This document shows, piece after piece, positions 33,896 to 46,702 of a stretch of DNA of 64,000 nt. A model generated the notes under the pieces. The model saw only the letters and a program-made list of their open reading frames with translations. It did no database searches and was not told where the DNA came from. This DNA is from Paracyclopina nana. Its lineage: Eukaryota; Arthropoda; Copepoda; Cyclopoida; Cyclopettidae. The stretch covers positions 5,518,001-5,582,000 of the forward strand of contig JAGUCH010000005.1 in assembly GCA_019096065.1 (NCBI GenBank), given 5' to 3'. Position numbers and translations under genes: made by a program. The stretch's first letter is position 1. Each line of letters starts with the position of its first letter.

Positions 33896-36872
33896 ATGAC
33901 GAAAAAAATAATTAAACGCTGCACTCCAAAGGAACGTGCTCGTGCCTACCGTGAACGTCAAAAGAAGATAAAGCAATTAAATTTGTTTTTCAAGAGTCAG
34001 GAAAAAGACATTGCCGAATCGAGTAAAAATCAAGTACTTCTTGGTGACAACCCTATCACAGCCATCGCCGACAGCAATATTCTTGAACTTGAAAGTGATA
34101 CTGATTGTGAAACAAATGACAACCGAATCATTGCCAATTCAGAAACATCTGTTGCACTTAAACGAAGTCGATCAACTGCGCCTTGTACAATTACATCTGG
34201 AGCCCTCCAGGATAGTTTCGAACCAAGCATCGACATGTTTGGAAACCATATTGAGAATGAGTTCATAGAGGGATCAAATAGGCTGGAAGACCCTTTGCCA
34301 GGAGAAAGTGTTGATCTCTTCGCCACTGAACGTGTAATCGATAGATCATCAAATCGAGGAGAAATCGAGTCTGATTCGAGTGATAAGTTCATCTATTATG
34401 TTGATAAAACATCAGAGCTATCAACTGATGAAAGCCACAAGAGAAACATCGAATTATTCCACTCTCAACGAAGCAATGACGAAGTGAGCAGAGCTTGTCG
34501 TTTGTTGACACCACCCACAGTCGACACAAGAGAAATCTCCGTCATATTGTCACAAGATGCTAATTTTGATGATGAAATTGAACGGTTGAGTCAAATCATG
34601 CCAACAACGTCCGATGAAGAGGTAATCATATCACTTATTATTAAGGAATCGGTAACTTTTCAATTACTTTTCAGTCTTCACGTGACGAACGAGTAAGCTC
34701 GATGGAGGAGGATGGAGTAAATGAGGAAGAAGCTGCCAATCAAAGTACCGGAAAATACCACCATCTCGATGCATCAAAGAAAGGTTTACGAAAAAACTTT
34801 AATTTGGCAGAGTTCATTAAATACTTTGAGGAAGAAGAGCTGGTTGAAGACATGGCAGAAAGGGACAGAAACTTGGAGAAAATGTTCATGATTTTCTACA
34901 ACCAAATGTGCATGACGGAAACTGCAGCAACTGCAACTTGGGAACTAATTATGGCCATATTCAGGAAATCTCGACCAAAACTGAAAGGGTTGAAAACGAT
35001 ACGAAACCGATATTACAAAGATTTGCCTGAAATTCGTATTGACTATCAGTTCATGAATCGGAAAACAAAGGAAATCATTGAAAAGAAGGGTTTGACAAAA
35101 TATCCACGAAAACAATTCAGCAAAAGAAAGTACGAGATCATCAGCGAATGGACATACTGCACCTTGGAAGATGTGTTGAAATACCACAACAAAATACACA
35201 ACAAACCTCACGGTTCGGTCCCATTTCATGTTGAATATGATCTTAGTGTTGATGGCATCCCAGTAACTGTGTCAGGAATCGACAAAGTCAATGTGACCTG
35301 TGCAAGATTTGCTGATTGTGCCAAAAACGTCTATGTGATTGGGATGCATAAATACAGGTATAAAAAATGTATGATGTATCATCGATTCATATTTTTATCA
35401 ATCTAAATTGTTAATTTCAGAAAGGGGACTAGTGAATGCATTTCAAATCTTATCAAACAGTTCCTTGTGGAATCAAACGAGAAAGGTTTCTACCTTGGAG
35501 TAGTCATAGCAGATGCTCCAATGAGGTCATTACTCAAAAATCTTAAAGGCCATGCTGGATTCTGCAGCTGCGATGTCTGCTTTGCAGTTGGAGAACATGA
35601 CACTGAAAAGAAAACGAAACGAGACGATATCGATGACAATCCGGATCCGAACTTTAAGAAAAAAGGGGCAAAGAAACCTGAGGTCACAAAAAAGAAAACA
35701 GTAGTTTACCCTGCAAATACGGTTTCATATGAAAAGAGAACTCATGAAGAGTGGCTGAAACATGTGCAATACATTGACGAACATGATGGTGCATTTTCCG
35801 ATGGAAAAACTTTCGGTGTCAAGGGAAGATCACCTTTCTTAGATGTCATTGATTTTGACATTGTCAGAGACATTCCACAAGAGCCTATGCATCTGATATC
35901 GCTTGGGGTCGCAAGGGCTTTGGTTTACCTTATGTTGGATTACAAAGGTGCATCGGAATTGCCTCAACGAGTTTCATCAATCCTAGAAAAGTAAGTGATA
36001 ATTAGAAAAATCACGAACTTATCAATTGTTATTCACAAATTTATATTAGATTTGATGAGATTTGGATGGAGACTAGACTACCATCGGAATTCTCCCGAAA
36101 ACCTCGTGAAACGGTTAAATCTCTAAAACACCTGAAGGCAGAAGAGTTCCTAGCCATAACAAGCGTGGCTTTCATCCATTGGGCATCAGTGTTTGATCAG
36201 CCAAGGTACAAGAACCATCGTGTACTATTCATCACCTTTGGTTATCTCGTCAAAGCTGCACTTCTGGGTGAAAAAATGTACCAATTATTCACCAGATTGG
36301 TCGATCATCGTGGACTACACATTGAATGGTACGCACTCTTCGAAAAAACATTCACAAAACAAAAATGCACTTTCAACATTCATGCATTCTCCCATTTATG
36401 GGAGCTGCGCAAGATCTTTTCGTTGGATGACATCTCAGCTGAGCCATTTGAGGATGCATATGGATACTTGCTTTATCACTTAAAAAACAACACTGACTCG
36501 TTTTGTAAGCAATCCATGCAGAAATCGTTTATTCGAAACATGAGAGATCATCATTGTCGATGAACAGTTAGAATAACACCAAGGGAGGGAAGAAAGGAGG
36601 CTAATGATTCTTTGATCTTTGCCGATGATTTCAACTTTTATGAAGTTATCGATGATGATTTGTGGACCTACAAGTGCAGAAAAGTGAAAACAAGTAGATA
36701 TTTTTCAGAAGATTGTCCTAACCTTGATTTTGAGGCAATTGGAGTCAGAAACTTTGAAGGAATAATACAAAATCAAGAGTTAGTAGAAATTCCTAAACCA
36801 CATGTAATAGCCAAAGCTGCTGTCATTGGTGACTTGATCATTGCCATTTCATTTGAAACACTGTACATGTGA
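33896..36872 (+). CDS. CACTA/EnSpm-like transposase with one in-frame TGA
   Basis: Four exons: 33896-34621, 34675-35357, 35421-35990 and 36050-36872, with introns of 53-63 nt. The frame runs 933 codons but contains one TGA (36561-36563) at codon 831; the same frame stays open for 103 further codons to 36872. The N-terminus is basic (TPKERARAYRERQKKIK), followed by an acidic, Ser-rich linker. Motifs of the Tnp2/Transposase_21 type appear: LGVVIADAPMRSLLKNLKGH with CSCDVC from ~496, and DIPQEPMHLISLGVARAL from ~620. These act in cut-and-paste transposition. The residues after the TGA (DDDLWTYKCRKVKTSRYF...) are protein-like, so the stop is probably a recent nonsense change, or a readthrough site. 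Family assignment is from motif resemblance. Confidence 0.82.
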
Positions 36873-37767
36873 ATCTTCTACCAAAAAAAGAAAATAAATT
36901 TTTTATCAAAAATTAAATGAAAAAGAGAGGATTCAATGACTTATCGTCTCAATGAAAAGTTATCGAAAAATTATTAATCAGCTAAAACTTGTATCTATAT
37001 GTAACCAAATGTTTAAATTAAAAAAAATAATTTCAGTAAGAAATCATAAAAAGTTCATGATTTATTGGTCACTAAAAAACTAGCACATTTAAATAAACGA
37101 ATTGATGCTAAAAAATTCATGAAATTTAAAAACAACAATGTCATGAATGATTCATGATTGGGAATGGAGTTTTTGTTAATGAAAATGAAACAACAAAAAA
37201 TTAAAGAAAAAAAATAAAATGAATCATTTGAAATATTAGGACATTTCGGTAATTAAAAATCAATTAGGTTTCATGCATGAAAAATCATTAAAAAAAAAAG
37301 CATAAAATATGTACAAAAAGAACACATAAAAAAAACAATTGTTCATGATAAAATCTATTAAGAAATAGGTGATATTTTATGTACATATTCTTCATGAGTA
37401 GTCATGAAAATATCATAACTAAAATATCCATATTGAGTTGGACATGAAATATACTTGATTAGTCACCAATTCATTTATTAAAAATTAAAAAAAAAAAGTC
37501 ACCGATTTAATACGAAGTTATTATACATGATAACTTAACAGCTGTTGAATACACAATAAATCAGTGATCAATCGAGAACAAATCAGCAATGAAAACTTAC
37601 TAACAAAAATGTTCATGAAAAGTTAATAGATAATCGGGTTAAAATTATACATGATATCTTAATATCATTAAAGTTCTTGAATACTCGAGAACTTTAAAAT
37701 TACTAAAAAATCAACGATAACTTAACGATGGCAATTCGAGAGCTTTTCGTTAATAAATCGTAGACTT
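36873..37767. repeat. Right subterminal repeat region of the CACTA-like element
   Basis: About 0.9 kb with no coding potential, dense in TCATGA, ATCGAT/AATCG and GATAA motifs in both orientations, mirroring the left region 29792-30667 in length and composition. Confidence 0.65.
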
Positions 37768-37781
37768 AATTTCTGGTTGGG
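37768..37781 (-). repeat. Right terminal inverted repeat
   Basis: AATTTCTGGTTGGG, the inverse of the left end, followed by the AT duplication. Confidence 0.85.
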
Positions 37782-37783
37782 AT

Positions 37784-40700
37784 TGAATTGTTGTGTGAAA
37801 GTACTACTTCAGCGAGTACAACATTTTTTGCTCTTGTTGATGTAGTTTTACTGAAGATGTGTACTTCAAATCAGTTTGGGGAAAAGGAGCCTTTCGTTTG
37901 TGTTTGTGGAGGTCTTTCTAATTTATGGCTTTCTTTTAGACATTTGCACTCTTTCACATGTCACACTATTGTTGAGTTCATAAGATGCAACTCTTTCCTA
38001 CAAATTCTGTAATTTCTACTATTTTGTGAAGATATACGCAAAGCCGCAAGATTACAATTAATTCTAATAAAAAAACTCTCAAATTCTTCCTTGGCATTAG
38101 CACTTGCTCGGTTGCAAAAAATCTAGGATTAAGGGATTTTCTTATTTAATAAGTTTTGATTAAGTGATAGGGAGCTGATATTATGCAAAAAATAATTGTT
38201 GCTCCAAAAAGGTAAAAAATAAATAATAATTTTCGCCTTGATATCTGTTCGACGATCCTTTGAACAAGGTCAAGTGACGTGATGCAAATCTTGGCATAAT
38301 TGGATAAAGGTTGACTTTCTTTTGTGTCAGTGAAAATCTGGCTGATTTGCAATGCCTTGTTTCGTAACTGAATTATGAGACCAAAGGGAGAACTTTGTGT
38401 TGCTAATTATTTACGTAAGTCTAAGACTTTCAGACCGGAAGTAATTGGAGTTTGAGGAAACTGATCAACAAAGCGCTTGTTTTTCATGGCTGGCTGATGA
38501 ATTTTTAAATTCTAAATTATGCCCAATATTGCCAAAGCCTTTCTGATAACATTCAAGTTCACCCAAAAAGTTGCTATGAGCTTTAACTAATTTTTTTCAA
38601 TTAAAGGCTGGATTTCATGTAAGATTTTCTGAAGGGTCTCAAATTAAAACAGAGCTTCAATTTGATTTTGTTGTAGTTCACGAGAATCAATCTAGGTGGA
38701 CATGCATATTTAGACTATTTCAAGAGGTTTCGAGACTTTCTGTGGTGATTGTTGCGGTTAGAAAGCCATTTTCCATTGAAGTAGCTTGGAAAATTAACTG
38801 ATTCAATGATAAATGTCTTGTCAATCTACTATGAGATCAATATTTGCAATACATATGTGCCTTGTTTGGCTAGATTTCTATGAAACCTTAAAAAAACGTA
38901 GAAAGCCTCTGCAGAAGAGCCCAGAAGAAAAGGAGCCTTATATCTTAGCATCGTATCCGATTGATATGTGTGTGCACAATTGTCAACCAGGAATCATGAC
39001 AAGAAAGCTACGGAAAGTGAGTATTAAGAAAGCAAATACGTGAAAGCCATTGTGGCTCCATATTCAGCTTCTTTTGCTGCTGCTACTACATCGTCCTGCT
39101 TGCTTTTCATAGCCAGGAAACTTCACTAATGGATTCTTCATGTGCATTTTTTGATGGAGAACACCAGTCTTTCTTTGAGAGGGCAACTAGCTAAAGCTGA
39201 GGCTTCAGCCTCAAAAATGCAACTTTCGAAATTATGAGAAAGCAGCAGCCATTTGAGGTCCATTCAAAACGAGCACTGCATGCAAGGCTGAGCATTTCTT
39301 AGCAAAGCCACTACTACTGTGCTAAGCATTGTTTGATCAGGATCCAACAAAGCCAGCACAGGATGAGGTTAATGATTGACACTGCTTAGCAGTGAGGGAA
39401 AAAAACTGGGCCAACTCAGCTCTCACAAAACAATTATTCTCAAGGTTAGCGGAATTGTGGAAATCCCAAGTTTGAAGTGTGGTGTCACACATCTGGCACC
39501 ACGAAAGTAATTGCACACTGAGAGATCGAGTGGATGTGTCTAATCTCTGCATATCCAATCAATGCAAACACGAGTCAATCATGATTACCCATTCTGTTGA
39601 GGACAGAGTGCAAAAATTGCTGCTTCTCCTTATGGAACATGATTTATGTAGCTTGTGATTATTTGCATAACTTGCAAAAAATACTACTATACATAGCTCA
39701 AACTTCTGGCACAAATTCATCAAAAAACACTTGAAACATTCTAATGCTACCTCAAATTATTCATTCAAATGTAGCCAATTTTTGTTATTTCAAAGCATTT
39801 TTATGAATCAAACAACCGGCATTTTGATTTTTATAGTAATACATATGTTGACTTTTGGGCTGAAGAAGAAGCTTTCACCCCTGAAAGATTAATGGATGAA
39901 AAGACTTACCATTAGGGACATTTCTCCTTCATTAGTGTGCAAAATACCGTGTAGACAGAATCGCCATGCCGCTATTACTTATTTCTGCTTGTCTACTCCA
40001 AACAAGACAGATATGGCGCGAGCAAAGTCAAATTCCCCTCCTCGTCCGCCATGATCATCTCCATTTTTTTCCTATGCCTATAAATTATACTCATTGCTGT
40101 CTCGCAAGTTACAACATATAGCTAATTCTCATTGCATACATTAAGCCCAAGATACATAGCCAATTCGTATTCTGCTGCTACGTCATGCGGCTGGAACCAA
40201 AACTATTCGGCTGTTTAGTTTGGTCGTGTCTCAGCGGTGGAAGTGCCAAGAGAAAAACGGCATTTGTCCTCTTCTTCCCCCACCATTAGCCACGACAACG
40301 ATGATCGGCTAGAGTAGCTTTCACCGCTCGCGCGCGCACATACACGCCTGTCTACTAATGAATGTATTGAAAACAAGGAAAAGGAGGAGATTCATCCATC
40401 CAGATGAGATAATTGCTCAAAAACCATCGGATCCTCTCTATAAATTGTCCATATCAAAATTCGAGAAAACATTAAGTATCACGAAATTCAGCTTTAAGAA
40501 CCAAAAGCAAACTCAAAATATGATTAAAATATGTAAAATGTATTTTTGCCAAAGCTAATAGAATATGTCGCATGTAATTGTTGTGGGTGGGAATCTTATC
40601 CCTGGTACTAAAGAAGATATGTGCCAAGATCATGTAGAAGACGCTGAGATTTGCCACGCTCCGTTGGTTGCAAGGGAATCTCACGATCTTGATCACAGCC

Positions 40701-41435
40701 CAGGAAAAGGGGCGCTGAAGATTAGCCTACGAGCGATGACAGATCATCATTTATCCCCAGCTATACGAAGGCAGCGACCGCAAAGAAGAAGGATGCGCGC
40801 GCGCGTTGTGTGTTCACTTTCACTTTATATTCAGTGAATATGCAAGCTACCTATATAGCGTAGTAGCTAAACAAGATCTTGACATTGATTTGTGGACGCC
40901 CATCTAATTCAGATTCCATGCAAATGTCAACCACCGAGAAATAGTCCCATGGGACAATCCTTCGGCTTTCATAATATTGGCTTTCACTTCTATTGTTAGA
41001 TATAACGTTTTTATAAGTAGTGCAGTGTTGAATTTCAGCGTAAAAATTGTTTAGCAGTCGTAGATATCGAAACAATCCACTTCAGCTTAACGAGCTAATT
41101 GAGGATACATTTTATACTGAGCTGTATCGATTTTCGAGCATAATTAACTGCATTAGCTTTCGAATATCTTGTCTGCCTCGATTAAGAGCTCGAGTTCTAT
41201 ATAGCAAGAAAGTTTCCTCAAAAACGCAATGTTATTGGGGATTACGGCCTCAGCATAGCGACAAAAAATGCTATTGATCAGCTGATGCAGATGGTGGCCA
41301 AGGATGCAAATTACGTATTCATACGAAGGTGTATCCGTAATTGCCAGAATCCTCCTTTTATCTATTTCCATTACCACTAGCCTAATGAGGTGTTCATGTA
41401 CTCTCACAAAATCGAGACATTCCTGCCACTTCTTT
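37784..41435. other. Intergenic DNA, no gene seen
   Basis: AT-rich sequence with only short open frames lacking motifs or splice-linked partners. Two (CG)n-like runs occur near 40328 and 40796. Confidence 0.45.
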
Positions 41436-41442
41436 TATAAAG
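41436..41442 (+). promoter_or_regulatory. Possible TATA box of the EF-hand gene
   Basis: TATAAAG about 180 bp before the chosen ATG. The distance allows a 5' UTR of ~150 nt. Position is the only support. Confidence 0.35.
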
Positions 41443-41618
41443 CCAATAATAATACAAATATGTATTGAAGAGCTTTTTAATCAAAAAGAGAAAGCACTCA
41501 TTAGTTGGTGTTCGGTCAGCTCAAATACATACTACATATATGAACGCCTTGCTGGTGTACAACTTTTTAAGGTAAAGATTGGAAAGCAACGTAGCTTCTT
41601 CAGTTGACGACGACGACA

Positions 41619-42394
41619 ATGAACGAACGACACATGGCCAAGGCCTTCAAAGAGGCCGATAAAAACAATGACGGCCTCCTTGATTTGGACGAGTACATGG
41701 GGATTTACAAAGCCAATGGTGTCAACATGACCAAGGAGGATGCCCAAGCTTTGTTCTTGGACAAGGACAAAGATCACGACCACCTCATTTCTTATGAGGA
41801 ATTTGCTGGCAAACTGACAACAGCAGAAAAGGCTTGGAAAGCTCTGGATACAAACAAAAATGGCTTTTTAACAAAGGCTGAGATCACACTGGGGGTGAAA
41901 AAGTACAAAAAATCGCTGCCAAGTGCATTGACGAAAAGCACCCAGGAAAATAACGACTTTATCAAAACGTGAGTGGAAAAAAATCAAGTCTGGCTTTTTC
42001 ACTAATCATTTTCCAAAGGCTGAATGAAAGACTGACTGAGGATACTGACCAGATTTCTTACGAGGAATTTTGCAAGCTTTTTCAAGAATCTGCGAGGCTG
42101 CTCGACGAGGCCAAATCGAGGCCTTCATCCATCGTTTCCTCGGGTCGAAAGCCAGACGCGGGCTTTCCTTCGGCAAGAAGCCCCCCTTTGAGGCGTTGTT
42201 CAGCCTCGAAGGCCTCCATTATTTCCAACGAGACTGGGAAATATGGTGGCAGTGGCGCAAGCAAGAAAACCAATCCAGACCTTGCTCGAAATTCTGGTAC
42301 ACCCAAAGCGAGCAGCGCAAGTCGAGGCCAACGAGATGGGAGTTCTACGAGTGTCGACACAAGGAGATTCTCCAGGCACATGTCCGTTGATTGA
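41619..42394 (+). CDS. EF-hand calcium-binding protein
   Basis: Two exons, 41619-41968 and 42019-42394, joined by a 50-nt GT-AG intron, give 241 residues. EF-hand loops: EF1 at 14-25 (DKNNDGLLDLDE, canonical); EF2 at 50-61 (DKDHDHLISYEE, with His in place of the usual Gly at loop position 6); EF3 at 77-88 (DTNKNGFLTKAE, canonical). A fourth site around TEDTDQISYEEF, just after the intron, lacks most ligands and is degenerate. The last ~100 residues are Ser/Arg/Lys-rich and look disordered. The protein should be a cytosolic calcium sensor or buffer of the calmodulin superfamily; I do not recognise a named orthologue. The chosen ATG is the first in frame; an acceptor-like TTCTTCAG just upstream leaves room for an earlier 5' exon. 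Confidence 0.85.
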
Positions 42395-44725
42395 TCACGA
42401 CTGATTTACATGTAGTTGTTCTCTTGAAAAAATAATATGCCAAGATGTACCGTACCCAATATATAAAATATGTAGCGCGTGCGAATACTTGTACGTGTAT
42501 CCACTTGCTTTTAGGGCAGCTACTATTTTTCCTATAATCATAAAAGCGAAAAACTTACAGATTTAAAATAGTTTTGAATACGTTTCCCACCCTCGTGAAA
42601 TTACTGTCCTCGTAGGCTCGGGCTAGCAAAGCTGCAACCGGGCTATTTTATTTTATAGTCTTCTCGCTGGTATTCAACAGACTCGTTTTACGTTCCTGTG
42701 CTATTCGTAAATAAATATTCGTTACGAAAAAGAACCATACGGGTACTAAATACGAAAATAGGGTATTTTAAGAAAGTATTGATTATAGCCAATTTTGGAA
42801 CAAAAATATGGGACATCTTATAATATTGTAGGTATATATGGAGCAGGGCTTGATATTGCAATATATACTGCAATATTTGCTACGCTGTAGAATCACCCTT
42901 GATTTAGACATGATTGCCCCTTGACAAACATGCTTTTGATCAGATTAGCCTTGGAATAAGCATCAAAGATCGAGAGAAAGAATTCAATCAACGACATTCT
43001 TTCGTGCAATTTAGTGGCCACGCATGCATATACTACATTGGAAGCAGTGACATCGTGATGGAGCATCAAACAAGGCCAATTATTTAGCAGTATATATAGT
43101 ATCTACTACTATAAGCATAAAAGTCGTGACAAAAATGGGTTCATTCCTCACTGATTGACTACACGATGTGCTAGTACTACCAGTATGATCAGGATCTTCT
43201 TGGCGAGGCCGCCAAATGATTTGAGGTTGTGCTACTACCATGGACACCTCGAGGCTGACGATGCCAATTTCTGATGAAGTAAGCCAATGACACCACCTGC
43301 ACCTTCAGTACATAGTACCATACAGAGTGTCCCACCATTTTCGTACAAATTAAGGATACAGCTGAACAAAACCGAGCCTTCAATTTTAAGGCATGTTGTT
43401 ACATCAATCGATCACCAAATACATTTTTACTCCAGAAAATGGGGGACAGCCTGTATAGAGGAGTAGTGGTACATTACTTTATGAAGTGGATCGAGGAAAA
43501 AGTTTGGCTGTCACTTGATCAAAAGCCATCTGGTTTTTTTAAAAGGAGGCCCTGAACCAAGAAAGTAACTGTTTGTAGTAGTGCGTTGTCCAAATGTCTA
43601 CAAAGTGTCAGCCACAATTGAAAGGCTTCAGAAATTGGAAAGAGAACTTTTTTTTCAAACTCTCCCCGCTTCCTGTTGAAAATATTCTTCAAAAGAGAGA
43701 AAAACCTCTCAGTTGTATAAAAGAAGAGGAGCAGCTCTCGGAGGGGAAATTTCATTAGAAATGAGTCTTTTCAAGAGATGCCAAGCATCAAGCTTTGGCT
43801 ATTTTTACTATGCTGCTCCTAAATAGATTCTCTCATCCAGGTGTGGCGCCATTGCTGACGTGAATCAGTCAATTTGAATATTTTCCATAGCATTATAAGG
43901 CGTGACCTGAGCTGGCAAAATAGCCACGTGTGTGCCACCAGATTGTCGAAAATCAGCAAAAAATCAGTCTTCTATGCTCACGCAGTGAAAAAGGGCTCTT
44001 TATTATATTGGTTTGTGGTAGTAATGGGAGCCATATAATTGTCTCTTGGGTGATCGTTATAGCCAAAAGAGCCTTATGGCATGAAAGGTATATGGAAGTG
44101 CGAAAGTAGGCGTGAAGCAGAAAAATGCTTTCACTCAAAGGCTCAGCATTTCAGCGTGTTTTTGCGATCCATTCAATACAACACTAGAAGACTATTTTTA
44201 GACAAATATTCATTTTAAGTACTGAGCCTTTGATAAATTCAGGTTGGCCCGTAGTTTTCATTATAAGTGGACGAGCAAGCAATTTTTAGGCTCCATATGT
44301 TATTGCATTTTGTTGCCAATGTTCAATTTTACTGCTGCCAATATTAGTTCGTTTTTTAGCTTTGGCATTTAAAGATCTCTATAGTGGGCCATTATAATTT
44401 AGTGCGCATTTGAGCGCGTGAAAGGGTGAGTGACGGCGCAGGATATGGCTTTTTCAGGGCGGCAATTGTTGTAGTCGACCATGAGTGTCTGTGTCAGCTG
44501 AGATAAATGGTCTTTGCCCCCATGAAGAAGACCCTAGGTATAGTAGCATACAGCATAAAGGCCAACAACGATAAGTGATCTCGCCAGCAGACGTAGTATA
44601 AACTTTGCAGTGAGATACTGGATTTCTAGGGTGAAAAGGGCGAAATAACTCTTTTATGGCAGCCTTTTCTCACGGCCAATTGGCGTGATGGGAATGCTCA
44701 GCAGGATTTCAGTTCAGCAGCAGCC
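42395..44725. other. Intergenic DNA, no gene seen
   Basis: AT-rich sequence following the EF-hand gene. No gene, RNA or clear repeat recognised. Confidence 0.45.
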
Positions 44726-45364
44726 TCAGAATTCGTCGAGGCTGCTGGGATGGATGTGGGCGGGGTGATCATTTTTCATCGGAGGAGCGCGTATGGTTTT
44801 TGGCAATCTACCAACCTTGATGCCAGCCATAAGATTCCCCTGCAAGCTGAAGATGCTCGTTTTTTCCCACATCCAGTCTATGACACAAATCAATAATAAT
44901 CTTGATATATCTTCTTTCATGTACCACTCTAATGTACGGCCATGTACCCTTTTTGGGGGGTTATTTTCATATGTTATATGCATGTTTTGTTTTATGAAGA
45001 AAGTCAACAATTCCAAGGCTTGTACCTTATTTCCATAGGTCTCAAGGGTCCTTGCCCAAAAAACTGGAGATACGAAAGTACGCATGGCTAATTTTGCGGT
45101 GAATTGGAGGCCGCTCCGTGCATCGCAAATAAAACGCGCATCATCGCACAGATGCGCGCGAATTAGATATCCCTTCTTCGGCTCAAAGTGAGAAGAAAAA
45201 GAGTGTATTATGGCTCTCATTCGAGTGTAGCGCAAGTTCAACAAAAGTTTGAATCCAAATAAAGCTGCTGTGGTTGCCTTTGAAGTAGTGTACCACAGGC
45301 CTGGTACAATTTCACCATCAACGAACCAATGTCCTCCCATCACTCTCTTTTCTCTTTTTCCCAT
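44726..45364 (-). other. 212-codon open frame of doubtful status
   Basis: Starts MGKREKRVMGGHWFVDGE and stays open for 639 nt on the minus strand. It is not low-complexity, has no recognisable domain, signal peptide or membrane span, and no convincing splice partner. A frame of this length is uncommon by chance in DNA of this composition, but nothing else supports translation. It could be a decayed mobile-element fragment or chance. Confidence 0.2.
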
Positions 45365-46702
45365 TATAATAATTTAGCATTTTTTGGGATAAACCCACGA
45401 AATTGGGATTTTCAGTGTTTTCAGTAGCAAAAATAATGGCTTAATTGAACTTACCTTAATTCAAGAGGGGGAGTGCAAAGGTGGAAATCGTGTCACTTGT
45501 CATGGCCTCTTTCACTTTGGTCAGTCATCACATCAGATAGAGGGTGATGATCGAAATGAGGCCGCGAGGATGGTGACGTCTCCACTCCACGTCGCATCTC
45601 GCGTTGTCGGCCTCGCAGCCTCAATAGTCGCGAGATCGAGCTTTCAAGCGCACACATGCGAGCTAGCTCTCATTGTTGAGCTCCATCCTCGCGACGACCA
45701 ACGCACAGGGTGGAAAACCTCGGGCAAAATCTCATTTTTGCCTCCTCACCCCAAACATCAATCATAGTATATACTGAAGCAGAATGTAATGAATACATTT
45801 TGGGGGCTTCTCTCGCTGTATTGCACTGTATTCTGTCCCCTGCCTGGAAATTGGAATGCGAGAGCCAGAAAAGGTGTCGGGTTTTTTTGCGAGCAACACA
45901 ATCAGGCCAATATGCCATGCTTTATACGTATTGTGTGTGTGCTCATTGATTGTCAGTAGCTTCCCTTGGGAGCCTTTCGAAGACTTGCGACCAACTTGGT
46001 GTCAATGGCGGCTTGACCAAATGTGATGGATTAGCGCGCACTGATTCGCCTGAATAGAGCCTTGTTGTAAGTGTATTTGACCTTGGTGTCCTCTAAGTGG
46101 CCTTTTTTCAATATTTGCTATGCATAATTTGCAGAGCATCAATGCAGATTTAATTCTGAAATCAAGGAAAGTTGCCCGAAACTGGGCAAACAAATAGCCA
46201 AAATACACACAGCACTAACGCAAATTAAGCAGAACTTCTCCTGATACGAAAAGTACTTAGTACTACTTAATTAGGATTAAAAAAATTCGGAAAATTCAGA
46301 AAAGTTGTTTCACATGAAAAATGGAGTGAAATCATGATCCGAGCTCGTCAACTGATTACTCGACGACTTTGCACAAAGTTGGCGAAAAGTTGGAACGACT
46401 TGCAGAATATGTACTAGTAAAATTCAAAATTGGGAATTTTCCAACTGGATTCCATTTCAAGTGCTAGCAGGGTTTTTTCCAGTTGTAATAAGTATAATTG
46501 AGCTCTTTATACTGAGCAAATTCTGAGAATTGGGACAATTCAGCTGCATCATGGAAGCATGCAAACAATTATTTGCTGCTGTTGCATGCACCCAAATGCT
46601 GCGTCACAAAAAGGTGAATTCTACCTAGCTGGGATTTTCCATTCTTCTGCTTAATTACATATTCAGCTGATTTGCTCATTAGGAAGGTACCACTTGCTCA
46701 TC
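45365..46702. other. Intergenic DNA with a CG-rich patch
   Basis: No gene recognised. 45555-45720 is unusually CpG-rich for the region, with several TCGCGA-like motifs and a GACGTC core at ~45573. It could be a promoter or enhancer, but no transcript start is evident. Confidence 0.35.

Larger units (their letters stand above)
29778..37781. mobile_element. 8.0 kb CACTA/EnSpm-like DNA transposon with two divergent genes
   Basis: The 14-bp terminal inverted repeat CCCAACCAGAAATT starts at 29778 and its inverse ends at 37781. The flanks carry a 2-bp AT duplication (29776-29777, 37782-37783). The outer ~0.9 kb on each side (29778-30667 and 36873-37781) is AT-rich and full of short repeats related to ATCGATT, TCATGA and TGATAATC. 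Between them lie an 884-aa accessory gene (minus) and a transposase gene (plus), starting 224 bp apart. Two-gene layout, subterminal repeats and the transposase family support CACTA/EnSpm. Confidence 0.85.
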
